Shown piece by piece: positions 38,101 to 50,531 of a stretch of DNA of 64,000 bases (the stretch's first letter is position 1; each line of letters opens with the position of its first letter). Source of the DNA: Paramacrobiotus metropolitanus (Eukaryota; Tardigrada; Eutardigrada; Parachela; Macrobiotidae). The translations under genes and the position numbers were made by a program. Below the pieces are notes generated by a model that did not search any database, was not told the DNA's origin, and saw nothing but the letters and a program-made list of their open reading frames with translations. The stretch is taken from the NCBI RefSeq assembly GCF_019649055.1, contig NW_026570230.1:930001-994000 (forward strand), in the 5' to 3' direction.

Positions 38101-40579
38101 ATGGATTTGTACCTTAATTCCATCTGATTTTCTTAGGAAGTACATGGAGCTGCAAGAAACGAGAAACCTTTGGTGGTATCTAGATTTGCACAATTTTGAA
38201 AGCCCACAACTGCAAGTGTCACTCCATATCCACGATCTGGATCGTAAACCTGCTGCGGCAAAACTACAAAAAGACAATAAACCTGCAGACAAACGGCGGC
38301 TATACCAAAAACAACCGGTTACCCTAGAACAGTTCTCCGATCAAGTTCTCTCTGCCGAGAAAATACTGGATCGCAAAGCCTTACGACCACGGCTAATTTT
38401 GGTATGATATCGTCCATGGCATAGATTTAATCGAGGATGAATATTTCGATTATTGTATTTGTACTTTGTAGCTGAAACATTTCCACCACGACAACATCAC
38501 CCGATTTATTGGTATTTGTACATCCACTAATCCGAATATTGGCTCCTATGCAGTATACGAGTACGGCGCAAGAGATACGCTGCACGTCTTTCTACACAAC
38601 GACCGAATTACCATTGATCAGACTCTACAAAGTTCCATGATCTGGGAAATCATAAACGTATGGACTACCGGAAATGACTCGTAATAAATACCTCCTAAAG
38701 GTTACCGTTTCACACGTACAGGGATTGCGTTTTCTACAAAACTCTTCCCTCAAACAGCACGGAATGCTGTCAAGTTTGAACATTATGATGGATAAAAGAT
38801 TTTCTGTCCGGATATCATCATATGCGTTAGCGAAGTTTCGTAAAGCATTTGGTGGACATATATTCCCAACTAATCTTCCATTGGATCCCACAATGCTGTG
38901 GGCGGCGCCGGAAATTCTATTAGCCAATAAGACCAGCGGCAGCCGTGAGGGAGATGTGTATAGCCTCGGTGTCATTATGACCGAAATCTTCACCAAACGA
39001 ACACCTCTTTCAACAAATCTTGACGATTACAACAGCATAAAAGGTGCTACGTTGTGAAAAGCTGGCAAATTTTAAATTAATAATGCTACTGTTTTTAGAA
39101 AACATTTCGCTGTTGAAAGAGAAGCCCAGCAAAGTTAGGATCGACGAAGTTTCTGAAGTGCCGAAAAACATCCTTCCAATAATCGAGTCGTGCATTGATC
39201 CGGATCACTCTAAACGACCAACTCTATCGCATCTGGTCAGCACACTGTCACGGGTGCTGTCCAACCGGAAGTTAGTGGATACCATACTAAGGCGGCTGGA
39301 AAACTATGCCAATGATTTGGAAAATATGGTGGAAGCCAGAACGCATGACCTTTTGGAAGAACAACGCAAAGTGGATGTACTCCTTAAAGAAATGATACCG
39401 GCGTAAGAAATGACTTCGTCTTATTAATAATAGCGCTGATATTGTAATACTTGAAGTGCACGTATAGGTCACTCATAAACAGCCTCCGAAATAAACAGAT
39501 TGTCAACGCCGAAGACTTTGATTGCGTGACGATTCTGTTCAGCGATATTCCGCAGTTTGGACCGATTTGTGCCCAGTCTGCTCCGCTACACACCATTATC
39601 TTGCTCAATACACTGTACAGTACATTCGATATGATACTCCCAAAATTCGATGTGTACAAAGTGGAAACCATCAATGATTCTTATTTGGTAAAAACTGATC
39701 GCGTTACGTTTTGTGATTTTGTGTTAATAACAAAAAAACAGCACTTTCTGTTATAGCTGGCCAGCGGTTTGCCAATCAGAAATGGCATTCAGCATGCCGG
39801 CGAAATTGCTCGAATGGGTCTGGCCATGCGCGATGCAACGGAAACCATCTCGTCTCCTCTCAATTCGGCGGAGAAGTTGCAGTTGCGCGTGGGGATCAAT
39901 TCAGGTACGGGGTATTTGTTTCAATATTACTGTAACAGGAATCGTTGGCTGTTCGTCGAAGTGTAACTTTTGCAGGTCATTGTGCCGCCGGAGTTGTTGG
40001 CTTGAAAATGCCACGATACTGTCTGTAAGAGCGTTCCAGCTGATTATCTCGCAAACGGCACAAATTGCGCATTGCAAAATTGTAGGTTTGGGGATACGAT
40101 CAACACAGCGAGTCGCATGGAAAGTCATGGAGCTGGTATGTCAAAAGCTTAAGCTGTTAGTCAACCATATCGATTCGACAATGTGTTTGTTGTAATTAAG
40201 CTACCCTGCATTTCAGTGTCAAAGATCCACCTCAGTCGGTCAGCCAAAGATCTTCTGGATCAACTAGGAGGTTTCGTTACAGAATCGCGTGGCAACATTG
40301 TTGTAAAGGTATAAAATGTCAGAATTTCTCGTTATACGCGCAGATTTTGTAATGTTTGCAAGTTTTATGGAAATTATCATTGTGATCCAAGTTTCATGAA
40401 ACTTAAATTACTTGCAATCCTAGACGAAAGATACAGTTTATATTTTTGCCAGAGTTTCCACTATGGCAGAACCATATTTCCGCTGTGGTTCTGCTACTGT
40501 GCCCGTGCAGTCCTAATCAAATATGCGTTTGCAGGGAAAAGGTCAAATGGAAACATTCTGGCTCACCAGCACGTTTTGA
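35200..40579 (+). CDS. Receptor guanylate cyclase B
   Basis: Twenty-two exons in phase, about 1053 residues: 35200-35548, 35741-35782, 36071-36095, 36252-36571, 36637-36680, 36780-36818, 36887-36964, 37051-37188, 37300-37350, 37417-37590, 37685-37826, 37983-38061, 38137-38401, 38472-38657, 38722-39043, 39099-39402, 39468-39687, 39757-39904, 39976-40024, 40086-40135, 40217-40308, 40535-40579. Ectodomain: ANF-receptor-like ([33 protein letters not shown]). Membrane span: ITIAVSCAVPVLVAIGLALI. The kinase-homology domain has HGMLSSLN in place of a catalytic HRD loop and no DFG, so it is a pseudokinase. The coil [20 protein letters not shown] leads to the cyclase domain, where the metal Asp residues (FSDI, NDSY), guanine-site Glu and Cys (KVETIND, RYCLFGD) and transition-state Asn/Arg (NTASRMES) are present. 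It is probably an active plasma-membrane receptor making cGMP; the ligand is unknown. Confidence 0.9.
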
Positions 40580-41452
40580 AGAATTACTGCGCAATACGTC
40601 GTAGTGCGCGGTGACCTATACCTCTCTGTCTCAATATGAAAAACGTTGCTGCAGTGGAAACTGCAAAATATTGGGTTGTTTACCATTAGATGTATAGCTG
40701 ACGTACGTCTGCGGGTATATGAATTTATTGTTCTGGTTTATGTGATTTAGAAACCACAGATGACCATGAAAGCAGCAATACAGTAAATGGCACTTTCCTT
40801 ATGCCGGCAAGGCAGTTGTATCGGCGATTGCAATTGACGAGTTTTAAAAAACCCTTCGGAGAAAACCATTAAGAAACCACTGTCTGCGAAGGTACTACTT
40901 AAAAATTACAAAACCATTAATGGTGTCTGAAGATCAAGAATTTGTAAAGACCCAGAAATCTTGACTGCTGTTATGCACACCGCAAGGCAAAAGTGTACTT
41001 CCACTTGGAGGCAGACGGCAACGGACGAACGGACAGCATACTTTTGATACAAAAATAACTGTTACAAGGACAATATGGTGTTAATAACTATGCGCTGCGG
41101 TTTTATCAATCGCCATTGCAATGTAGTTACCTGAAACCGAAAAAAAAACAAATGTGAATGACTGTACCGTACTTATTAAAATGCATGTGTTACGCTAAAG
41201 ATAAGAATTACCACATCACGGTCTATTGACAGAAATTTTGTCGCTCTTGATAAGTCATAAATGTAGCAGATTTACAGCCACAAAGTGATCAATTTCTTTA
41301 TAGCTCACACCTCTGAATTTTTCGTGCAACTACGCTAATTAAATTGTAACTTACCTATACCGTGCAGCATGCCATATTTCTATGATTTTGAGTAAAACGT
41401 TTTTGTATTAATTTTTCGTGTGTCCGGCCGATCGCAAGGAAAGTAGCTGGAA
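40580..41452. other. Intergenic between cyclase B and ACE-like copy 1
   Basis: AT-rich, with no open frame of note. It must hold the 3' end of the cyclase and the promoter of the peptidase; no clear TATA box was seen. Confidence 0.4.
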
Positions 41453-44400
41453 ATGCTCCGTCATGTGTCTGGTAAGGTCAATCATGATTTATCGCGAAGG
41501 TTGCAAAATGGCAAAACTTTTAAAGTAATTCTCCAGCTTTTTCCAGGCCTCCTGGTTTTACTAGTCCTCACTGAATCCAAGTTTTATCCGGTTGACCTGA
41601 CCAATTTCACGACCAATGGGAATCCTGATCCATATAAAACTGCCGACCCAGACTACTTCCGCCAGTGGTTGAGAGACTGGTAAATTATAAATCCGCTTCC
41701 GCAACGTGCAAAGGCTCAGTTGGTTTTGTTTATTGTCAATAAAATCAAAAGGCTCAACCCGGCGGCACTGGAAGTTTTCCATAATTCCAACTTGGCGGAC
41801 TGGGATTTCAATACGAATATTACGGATGAATCGGAAGCCGGTTCGGTGTGTAAATGCGTGGACTTCCGGCAACTGACCGGCTCAGTGTTGCGATCAGCAT
41901 TGAAGACCATTACTATTATCATAAAATTACTGTATGCAACGTTTCATTCGTGCAGGTGCAACAAAGCAACCTTTCGGCCAACTTTACCAATATCGCCGCA
42001 AAAATGGCGAGTACCTTCCAGATTGACAAGATGCCACCGGACGAACAGCTGCAACGCATATACAAAGCGTTGACCATCTTGGGCAACAGTGCCCTGCCGC
42101 CCAGTGAATTCGAGGAATTAACCACGATCATTAACAATATGAGCAGTACATATTCTACGGTTGTGCTTTGTTTTGACACAACAAGCAGTGTACAGACCCT
42201 GCAGGACTGGCAGACAAGCGGCACCTGTCCCGCCGACAAGCAAACCGTTTTCGATCCCCGTAAGGTCATCTAAATAACTGTGCAAATGAATTGAAAATGG
42301 TGATGCGAATACTTGCTAAACGATAAAGACAACGCGGTATATCATCATCCGCGCATGTCGGAAAAGAATAATCCCCTACCTATTTGCAGCCATTTTCAAT
42401 TATATGGATACGGTTTTTAACGATACGGATCGCAGGTTGTATTTATGGAAAACTTGGAAAGAAGTCAGTGGAAGACCTGTTCGGGCTGAATATCAGCGCT
42501 ACATAGATTTAAAAAATAAAGCAGCGCAACTTTCGGGTACGTGCTTATAACCGAGTACAAATAAGGCTTACGGTTTTTTAAACAACAAAATTTTACTTAA
42601 CTAGATTGTAGCTTATCAAACATATTTACTGCAATTTAATAAACAAACAAGATATTGAATTTTCTAAAAATCTCCTGGGCTAAATTTAACAAAGTAAAAA
42701 CCGTAAAGCAAAACGTTTTGGGGAGGAAAATTGGCATAAGCAATTTATGTACTTAATTACAACCGTACCGCATAGGTTACGCGGATAACGGTCAGCTTTG
42801 GCGCTCCAACTACGTTGTCGATAGCCTCAATTACACCGATGCAGCATTCCTGGACAACATGGACAACTTATGGCAGCAGCTGAAACCATTCTACTTACAA
42901 CTGCATGCCTATATGCGGCGCATATTAATCAACAAATTTCCCAACGCAAATATATCGGCAACCGGACCAATTCCCGCCCATTTGCTCGGTAAGCAAAGGT
43001 CGCAAAGAAATACTCTCGATTATATAAGGATGTAATTGTTTTTCTGCTAGGTGACACGAACTCCCAAGATTGGACCGGAATGCTGAGTTTTACGCAACCT
43101 TTCCTAAACCAACCACTACTGGATGTGACCACGGAGATGCAGGCTCAAGGCTACACCGTCGAGCGGATGTTTCGTCTGTCGGCCACCTTCCAGGAAGACC
43201 TGGGACTGATACCTATGCCGGATACATTCTGGAACCGTTCAATGTTCGTCCGGCCAACTGATCGGGACGTGGTATGTCATGCGTCTTCTTGGGATTTTCT
43301 TACCAGCTTTCCTGACGACACCCGGCAAGTGCCGCAATCCCTGCGCATGCATGAAACAATTTGCAATCACGTCAAATAATCATTATTCTTATACTTTTAT
43401 TTCATCTCTACAGGATCAAGATGTGTACCCTTGTAAATATGCCGGATCTCATTACCATTCACCAGTAAGCTTATAAGCGTTCATTACGCTGGACGTCGCA
43501 AAATGATACGAGAGTAAAAGCACATAACGCTAATTCTTACTTGCAAGACTCGGTTTGATTAGCGTTATAATGTGATCTACATACGTAACATTACGGTTTC
43601 TTACTAATAAGTTTTTTTGCAGTGAAATGGGACACAGTCAGTATTTTCTGCAGGTAAGCAGAATTATACTTGCAAAATAGCGATGCAGTATGTGGGATCA
43701 CAAGATGATAATACTCGTATAATTGTAAAATTTTTTCAAAAATCGAATTCAGTGATGAATATTGCGTTGTAAGAAATACGATACGTCATATTTCTCACAA
43801 CGCTGTAATTATTGTTACCGTGTGATCATCTGATTTCCAGTTTTTAAAAAACCGAATGCGATTGACGCATGTGTAAAAATTACACTTTATTGTTATAGTA
43901 CACTAATCAGTCGGTACTCTTCCGTGATGGAGCAAATTCCGGATTTCACGAGGCTGGTAAGAATTTAACATTAAAAATTGTCCAGAAAATCACAGTGTGA
44001 TATGATAATTGTATGTAATCACTTATGAAGCAATGGCCGATAATCTCTGCATTCAGAGCTGTTAATTGTGAGCTGCATACCGGTACCTTCTTGGGGAAGG
44101 ATGCTACGGCTGACATTACCAAAACAAAAAATTCTTTAGCAAGAGATTCCCAATATGATTTTTGTTTGCAGTCGGAGATACGTTAGCTCTCAGCGTGCGA
44201 ACTCCTAAACACTTGGCATTGATAGGACTGAATAAAAATAATACCGACGACCAAGGTACGCAGTGCATCGCAAGTGGTTTTGTAGTAACACCATCTCAGC
44301 AGTGAAATCCTGGTAAAAATATACAGAAAACAACCTCAATTTCCTCTACCAAACTGCGCTGGAAAAGGTGGCCAATCTGCCGTTCTTGTATTTGATGGAC

Positions 44401-45179
44401 CGCTATCGCTATGACGTATTTTCCGGAAAAATTTCGAAGGATAATTTGAACTCCGGCTGGTGGAAATATCTGTAATATCTGTATGCTAGCCAAAAAAAAG
44501 AAAACTTTTCGTAATGTGCGTTTTTCGAAACATTGACAGTACGGATTATCAAGGGATTTCTTCCCCTGTTCCCCGATCGGAGGTTGACTTCGATCCAGGA
44601 GCAAAATTTCACATTGTTGCCGATGTCGAATACATGAGGTCAATGGTTTATACGACTAGAAGGATTGGAAATAAATCTTAATACCGGCTTTTTGTGTTTA
44701 TGTGGAATACATATCGGCACCTATCGAATGCAATCGGTACATAGCGATGAAGAATTTCCTTTTTTCTTTAGGTATTTCATCAGTTTCATCATTCAGTTCC
44801 AGTTTCATAAGGCTCTGTGCCAAGCTGCCGGTCAAACTGGACCACTGTACCAGTGCGACATTAACGGGTCAAAGGCGGCTGGAAAACTGTTGGGGTAATG
44901 TTGACATGTGTCTGCTAAGCATGATGCGGCACTGATGCCCTTTATTGTGGCGTAATATATGTGTAATTAATTATACGGACGTTGGTTGTCAATTGAAGTT
45001 GAAAACTTTTTAGTGACATGTTATCACTCGGCTCCTCACAGCCATGGCCGGTGGCTATGCAGCGGATTACCGGCTCTCAGAAAATGGACGCCGGGCCGCT
45101 GCTGGAGTATTTCGACCCCCTGTACAAGTATCTCCAAACTTTTAATGCCAAGAATAATGAAATGATTGGCTGGAAGTAA
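41453..45179 (+). CDS. ACE: ACE-like peptidyl-dipeptidase (M2 family), copy 1
   Basis: Fourteen exons in phase give about 671 residues: 41453-41679, 41752-41845, 41956-42259, 42390-42536, 42776-42988, 43051-43324, 43414-43464, 43623-43653, 43899-43956, 44172-44255, 44327-44471, 44540-44638, 44772-44894, 45014-45179. The family removes C-terminal dipeptides from peptides, using zinc. A signal-anchor-like stretch ([15 protein letters not shown]) precedes one catalytic domain, with no C-terminal membrane span, like the secreted single-domain insect enzymes. HEMGH is assembled across the 43464/43623 splice; the third zinc ligand is in GFHEA. Substrate-site residues are kept: CHASSWDF (His353 of testis ACE), AKFHI (Lys511, His513), EYMRYF (Tyr520, Arg522, Tyr523). 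The intron after 43324 starts with GC (GCAAGT), a GC-AG intron. The enzyme should be active. Confidence 0.9.
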
Positions 45180-45247
45180 TTTATATGCATGGTTGATGTC
45201 AGTGGAATTGTATTGGTTTTTTATGTACTGGCGCTATTTATTTTTAC

Positions 45248-45253
45248 AATAAA
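45248..45253 (+). terminator. Poly(A) signal of ACE-like copy 1
   Basis: AATAAA lies about 70 bases after the stop codon. Confidence 0.4.
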
Positions 45254-45462
45254 CAAAAAAGGCGATGCTGTTTGACATTAGTACAAGCGGCACAAGTATT
45301 ATCATAATTTGACAAAAAAAGCGTTTAGGTCTGTACGAGCCGAATAGTAATAAAGAACTCCATAAGGCAGAATATTATGATGGAAACCAACATTAAATGC
45401 ATGCAGGGTTTCATAAGAAGACGCTGGTGTACTGCAACCTGCGATGGGTTATCGTTCACACT

Positions 45463-45697
45463 TCAAATTAACTGGAAACATCTTTCTAGGTTCTTAAAAT
45501 TAAAAGCGGTGACAGTGTTTTCTTTTGCATGAAATTTATGCCAACCCAGGTAAATGTTTAATCCGTCATAAAAATATTCCTGTTCATCATCAGTTGGTTT
45601 TTTTGCTGCATTTCCGACAGGCTTGACGTTTCGAATATCGTCATCAAAGTGCACCAACCGTGTGCTAACGCTTTGTATATACGTAATCAATCCATTG
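45463..45697 (-). CDS. Possible terminal exon of an unrecognised minus-strand gene
   Basis: After the acceptor TTCTGTTACAG a minus-strand frame reads NGLITYIQSVSTRLVHFDDD and continues with acidic and aromatic sequence to a stop, about 77 residues. Another minus-strand frame at 46252-46572 (with ELSPGFFKVLVLKNIQANPQ) might be an upstream exon, but the phases of its likely donor and this acceptor do not fit directly, so a middle exon would be needed. I recognise no family. If real, the gene lies antisense between the two ACE-like genes. Confidence 0.3.
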
Positions 45698-46710
45698 CTG
45701 TAACAGAAAACTTCGGCATAAAGTTTTGATATCGCAGCCTTACAACACCACACTGCAGGAAATCCTGTTTTTATTGAGCTAGAGCAAAATCTGATGGATA
45801 TTGACAATCCGATTATAGACTCTAAATTTAAGGGGAAAAGAACAGGTCACAGTACTGTAATTTTCAATAGTGTTTTTCCGTGTATGTTCCCGATGTGCTG
45901 GGAAACCAGTCAAGGGCCGAAAATCTTTCGGCGGTATTTATACAAAATAATAGCGAACATCTTGCCGAACCAAATCTGAAGCTACGGTATACAATTACAC
46001 TTCAGAGAAATAATATGGTACATATTCATTTCCAAATTGTGTACATAATGTTCGATTAAATCTAGCGCGGACGTTTCTGGAAAACAAATCGCCTGTTTTG
46101 TAAGGAGAAGAATAACATATTTACAACTTTCTAGACACGCAAACAGAAACGTGCTGATTTAGAATTATGACGGGTCGTCTTCGTCTGTAGACAACACTTG
46201 CACCGTGAAATACGTACTCGTATATATACAGCCAAGTCAGCATTCGGTCGGTCATAACAGTAAAACGCAGTTTCTTTCCTTCCACTGCATGAAAATTGTA
46301 TAAGTTGAATGACGTAAAGCGCAAAATTTATTAAACGGTAGCGGGTTATTGCTTTTGTTCCTTGATCTTTTACAATGATGGGGAAATGAGTTTACATTTT
46401 GACATATGAATTTGAGAAGCTGTGCGGTGTACTGAGGATTCGCCTGGATATTTTTTAAAACTAGCACTTTGAAAAAGCCTGGTGATAATTCACTGCACCA
46501 TATCATGCTGCGGAACATTATCTCGTTATCGGAGTGTCTCTTTGGTAAAATTATTACTGAACATATGCGCATGCATGAGCACCAAGCTTACACAATTAAT
46601 TAACTAGTATTATGCTGCTACAATCTGCAAAAGACCATGTAAAATTCAGTATGCAGTTTTATTGTGAAACGAGAAGAGGAAAATCAGTTTAATTTGTTGG
46701 ACCTATTTGA

Positions 46711-49700
46711 ATGAAAACTTTCTTGGTGTTTAGTGTGTCTCGTCTTGGTGCCCAAAGCGAGTGCCAAATTTCATCCTGTGGATCTTAGTGACTTCTTGAA
46801 AAATGGCGTTCCTGACAAGAAACAAGTTGGTAGTGAAGACCACTTCCGCGAGTGGCTCCAGAGTCGGTAAAAGTTCCATTAACACAAAAATATGCTTCCT
46901 TGGTATTTTTCCAACCAAATTCTATTCGTGTCAATCCGGCAAAGGTCAACCTAATTATGGAAGTCCTGCCAAGAAGAACGCAACATAAAATATATTATAT
47001 TTCTTTACTTGGGCGCTAGCAAAAAATTCTGAGTTTTCAAAGTCGAAATATCGCAATACACAGTGCATATATGTAGGTACAACCCGATTGCACAGAAAGT
47101 GCTCCAGGAGGATTCGCTTTCTCAGTGGGAGTACAACACCAATATCACCGATGAAGAGGAAGCAAATACGGTAGCCCGTGGCCGGACATAGATTTTCCTA
47201 CCACTTTCCACAACGTGTTCTTTGTCAAAAACTCAAATTTATGTGCAGGTCAAGCAAGCCCAATTAAGTGCCAACTTTTCCAAAATCGTGGCCAAGATGG
47301 TGCAGAACTTCCAGGTTGAGAAGCTGAAGGATCTACAGCTGAAGCGGTTGCATAAAATGCTGACGGAGATTGGTGATCACTCACTAGAAGAGGCGGACAT
47401 TACAGAATTGACCTCCATTGTTAACCACATGAACACTGTATACAATACAGCAACTATTTGTTTTAACGCCACAAGGAGCGTAGAAACCCTGGAGAGTCTC
47501 ACAAAATCGGGATGTCCAAAGGAACTTCAAACAGCTGTTGAGCCGGGTAAGCATTTGGTGTCTTAACAATAAACGGTTATCTCTTACTCCAGCGTCATTA
47601 AATGACATGCATTAAAGTAATAGCAAATTCCATATCTCCGCATTTTATGTATTCTAGTTCTTAATAAGTACGCCGAAAACGCTTGGGATGACCCGGCCAA
47701 GAGAAAATATTTATGGAAATCTTGGAGAGATGCTAGTGGGAAGCAGCTGCGGGATAATTATACAAGATATATTGATTTGAAAAATAAAGCGGCGCGGCTT
47801 TCAGGTAGGAGAACTTGAACGCTAGTTTTGGGTGTACTGGGTGTACTTTAACGGAAGCGCCGCTCCAGTATAAACAAACTTGACCGTCATTTGCGCTGTT
47901 GACAGGATATCCGGACGCAGGTGCATTGTGGCGTGCTCACTATGTGGTGGACAGTCTCAACTACACTGATGCAGTATTTCTCACAGAACTGGACGATTTA
48001 TGGCAGCAAATCCGACCCTTGTATTTGCAACTGTTTACCTACGTGCGAAGAAAATTAATCCAGCATTTTCCTAAAGAGAATTTGTCAGCAACGGGACCGG
48101 TTCCGGCGCACCTGTTAGGTAGGAATATATTGAAGACGTGCGCTAAAAGTAAAGCAGGATTTGATTATAGGAGACCTGTTAAGTCAATACTGGGCTGGGA
48201 TGCTCAACTTTACGCAGCTCTTCCCTGCGAAGCCGTTGCTGGATGTTACCGCCGAAATGAAAGCACAGAATTATACTGTAGAGAAAATGTACCGCTTGTC
48301 CGAACAATTTCAAACCGGGTTAGGTCTGAAACCTATGCCGGCAAGTTTCTGGAATTTGTCCTTGCTGAGCAAGCCGGAAGACGGCCGCAAAGTCGTGTGT
48401 TTTGCCTCTTCCTGGGATTTTCTCACGAATTCACCTGACGATACACGGTGAGCACCCAGCACATGAAAGCACACTTTTAATCAGTAAGAAACTTTTTTTA
48501 AGAGTTAAGACATGTCAATGTGCATGTTCCTCTAATTTGCATGTTACTAGCTTGAAGATTTCGCCATTTCGGTGAACCGATTTGATTATAACATCGATGC
48601 GCATGCTATTAGCTCTGCGTAGACATAGATGTACGAGTGCAAAAGTTTCTCTTGTAATTACGTGTATTATTTAAATGCCAAGACTTATAACCTGCCAAAT
48701 GTTGTGCTTACAGAATAAAAATGTGCACACAAATCGATATGTCCGACCTTTTGACAGTCCACCAGTAAGAACAACAAGTATTTGTATGAAATTTATCCCA
48801 TATATACTGCTAAATTTGATTAAATTTAATTTTTAACCAAGTTTTAAATTCTTTAGATTTATTGTTTTATACACCTTCATACAGTATGCATCGGTCTAAC
48901 TTAAATTTTAATCTATTATCTGCGTATCTCAGGTTTTACAGCGGAAGTACTCGTATACAAGTGTTGGTTGATTTCATTCTGTATTAATATTTGTAAATTT
49001 ATTCTTGCAGCGAAATGGGGCACAGTCAGTATTACCTGCAGGTTAGTAACCGTTAGTCATCTGCACAATAATTTTTGTTTTTATAAAAGTTTTGAAAAAT
49101 TAATATAAAGTTAAACAAGATCATTAAGTATTCTGATCATTAAGTATTCTGATCATTCTGATCAGATCATTAAGTATAAAGTTAAACAAGATCATTAAGT
49201 ATCCAACAAGGTTATTGAACAAAGCGGTTGCTGGTTTTTGTGAATCATGTATATTTTATAACTAAACTATGTGCTAATTAATCAATAATAATGTAGTTAA
49301 TTAATATAATTAAACGCATCCAGACTTCGTAATTACAGTATGAAGACCAAACCCCGGTGAATTTCCGTGACGGTGCAAACAATGGATTTCACGAAGCAGG
49401 TAGCAGTTGACCTTTCATTATCTGAACTATGCTGTATTTCCTTTGAGCGAGAAATGTTGTTTTTCCAGTGGGTGATACTTTAGCATTAAGCGTTGCAACT
49501 CCTAAACATTTAGCATGGTTGGGTTTGCTAAAGAACAATTCGGAAGATGAAGGTACCGTACAGCAAGATTTAAACATACGAGTACATGCATATCTGTGGC
49601 CAAATTGGTGAATTTGCAGAAAGCGCTCTGAACCATCAGTTTGCCACTGCTCTGGACAAAATTGCCAATCTTCCGTTTTTGTATCTAATGGACAGATATC

Positions 49701-50531
49701 GCTATGACGTGTTCTCAGGGAAAATCCCCCAACGCAGTCTTAACGCGGGATGGTGGAAATACGTGTAAGAACTACGATGAAACGCAATTATTTTGGATGC
49801 CCGAATAACTTTCCCTCTTTTAATTTCACCCTGCTGGCTAAACATATACTTCTTCTCCCGCTGTAGATTGCAAGTTGTGTTCATTTTTTAGGAAAGACTA
49901 CCAGGGAGTCGTTGCTCCATTCCCACGATCTGAATCGGATTTCGATCCCGGCGCCAAGTTCCACATCGATGCCGATGTTGAATACATGCGGTGCGCTATT
50001 CAACAACACGGTTACTTTTATATGTTTAATATTCCGAAAAGAGTTTAATTCTTTTGGAAAATCAAAATTGAAGTAAGTATAAACCACTCCGAACATCTCA
50101 AAACGCCTACCGTGTCGCAGGTACTTTATAAGTTTCGTGATACAATTCCAATTCCACAAGGCCTTGTGCAAAGCAGCCGGTTACAGCGGACCGTTGTATC
50201 AGTGCGACATTAACGAGTCCAAGGCCGCTGGTAAATTGTTCAGGTATGTAGCGTGTCATCGGTTCCAAAAAGGATATACGATGTAGGCACCGATTGCTGT
50301 AAAGGTCAAACCGTAAAGGTTAAAATTAATTAAGGCGGGCTAACAAAAACCTTTTTGTATCGCAGCGACATGCTCTCACTGGGCTCCTCTCAACCGTGGC
50401 CCGTCGCCATGGAACGGATAACAGGCTCGCCAAAAATGGATGCGGCGGCACTTTTGGAATATTTTGATCCACTGCACAAATATCTCCAAAAAATCAATGC
50501 GGAAAATAAGGAACTTATTGGCTGGAAATAG
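46711..50531 (+). CDS. ACE: ACE-like peptidyl-dipeptidase (M2 family), copy 2, altered active site
   Basis: Exons mirror copy 1: about 46734-46866, 47077-47170, 47249-47546, 47658-47804, 47906-48118, 48171-48447, 48714-48764, 49011-49041, 49339-49399, 49469-49552, 49620-49764, 49892-49990, 50121-50243, 50366-50531. All internal phases agree. Zinc ligands are kept: HEMGH is assembled across 48764/49011, and the Glu is in GFHEA. AKFHI and EYMRYF are also kept. The residue equal to His353 of testis ACE is Phe (CFASSWDF at about 48389-48412), where copy 1 has His; this should change how the C-terminal end of the substrate is held. The 5' end is broken: ATG 46711 starts a signal-like MKTFLVFSV in one frame, but [18 protein letters not shown] continues in another. 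Either a small indel or an unseen first exon explains this. Secreted; activity may differ from copy 1. Confidence 0.82.
49105..49202. repeat. AT-rich short tandem repeat in an ACE-like copy 2 intron
   Basis: ATCATTAAGTA is repeated four times with CTG or AAGTTAAACAAG spacers, and a longer block starting ATAAAGTTAAACAAG occurs at 49105 and 49175. It lies in the intron after the HEMGH exon. Confidence 0.65.
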
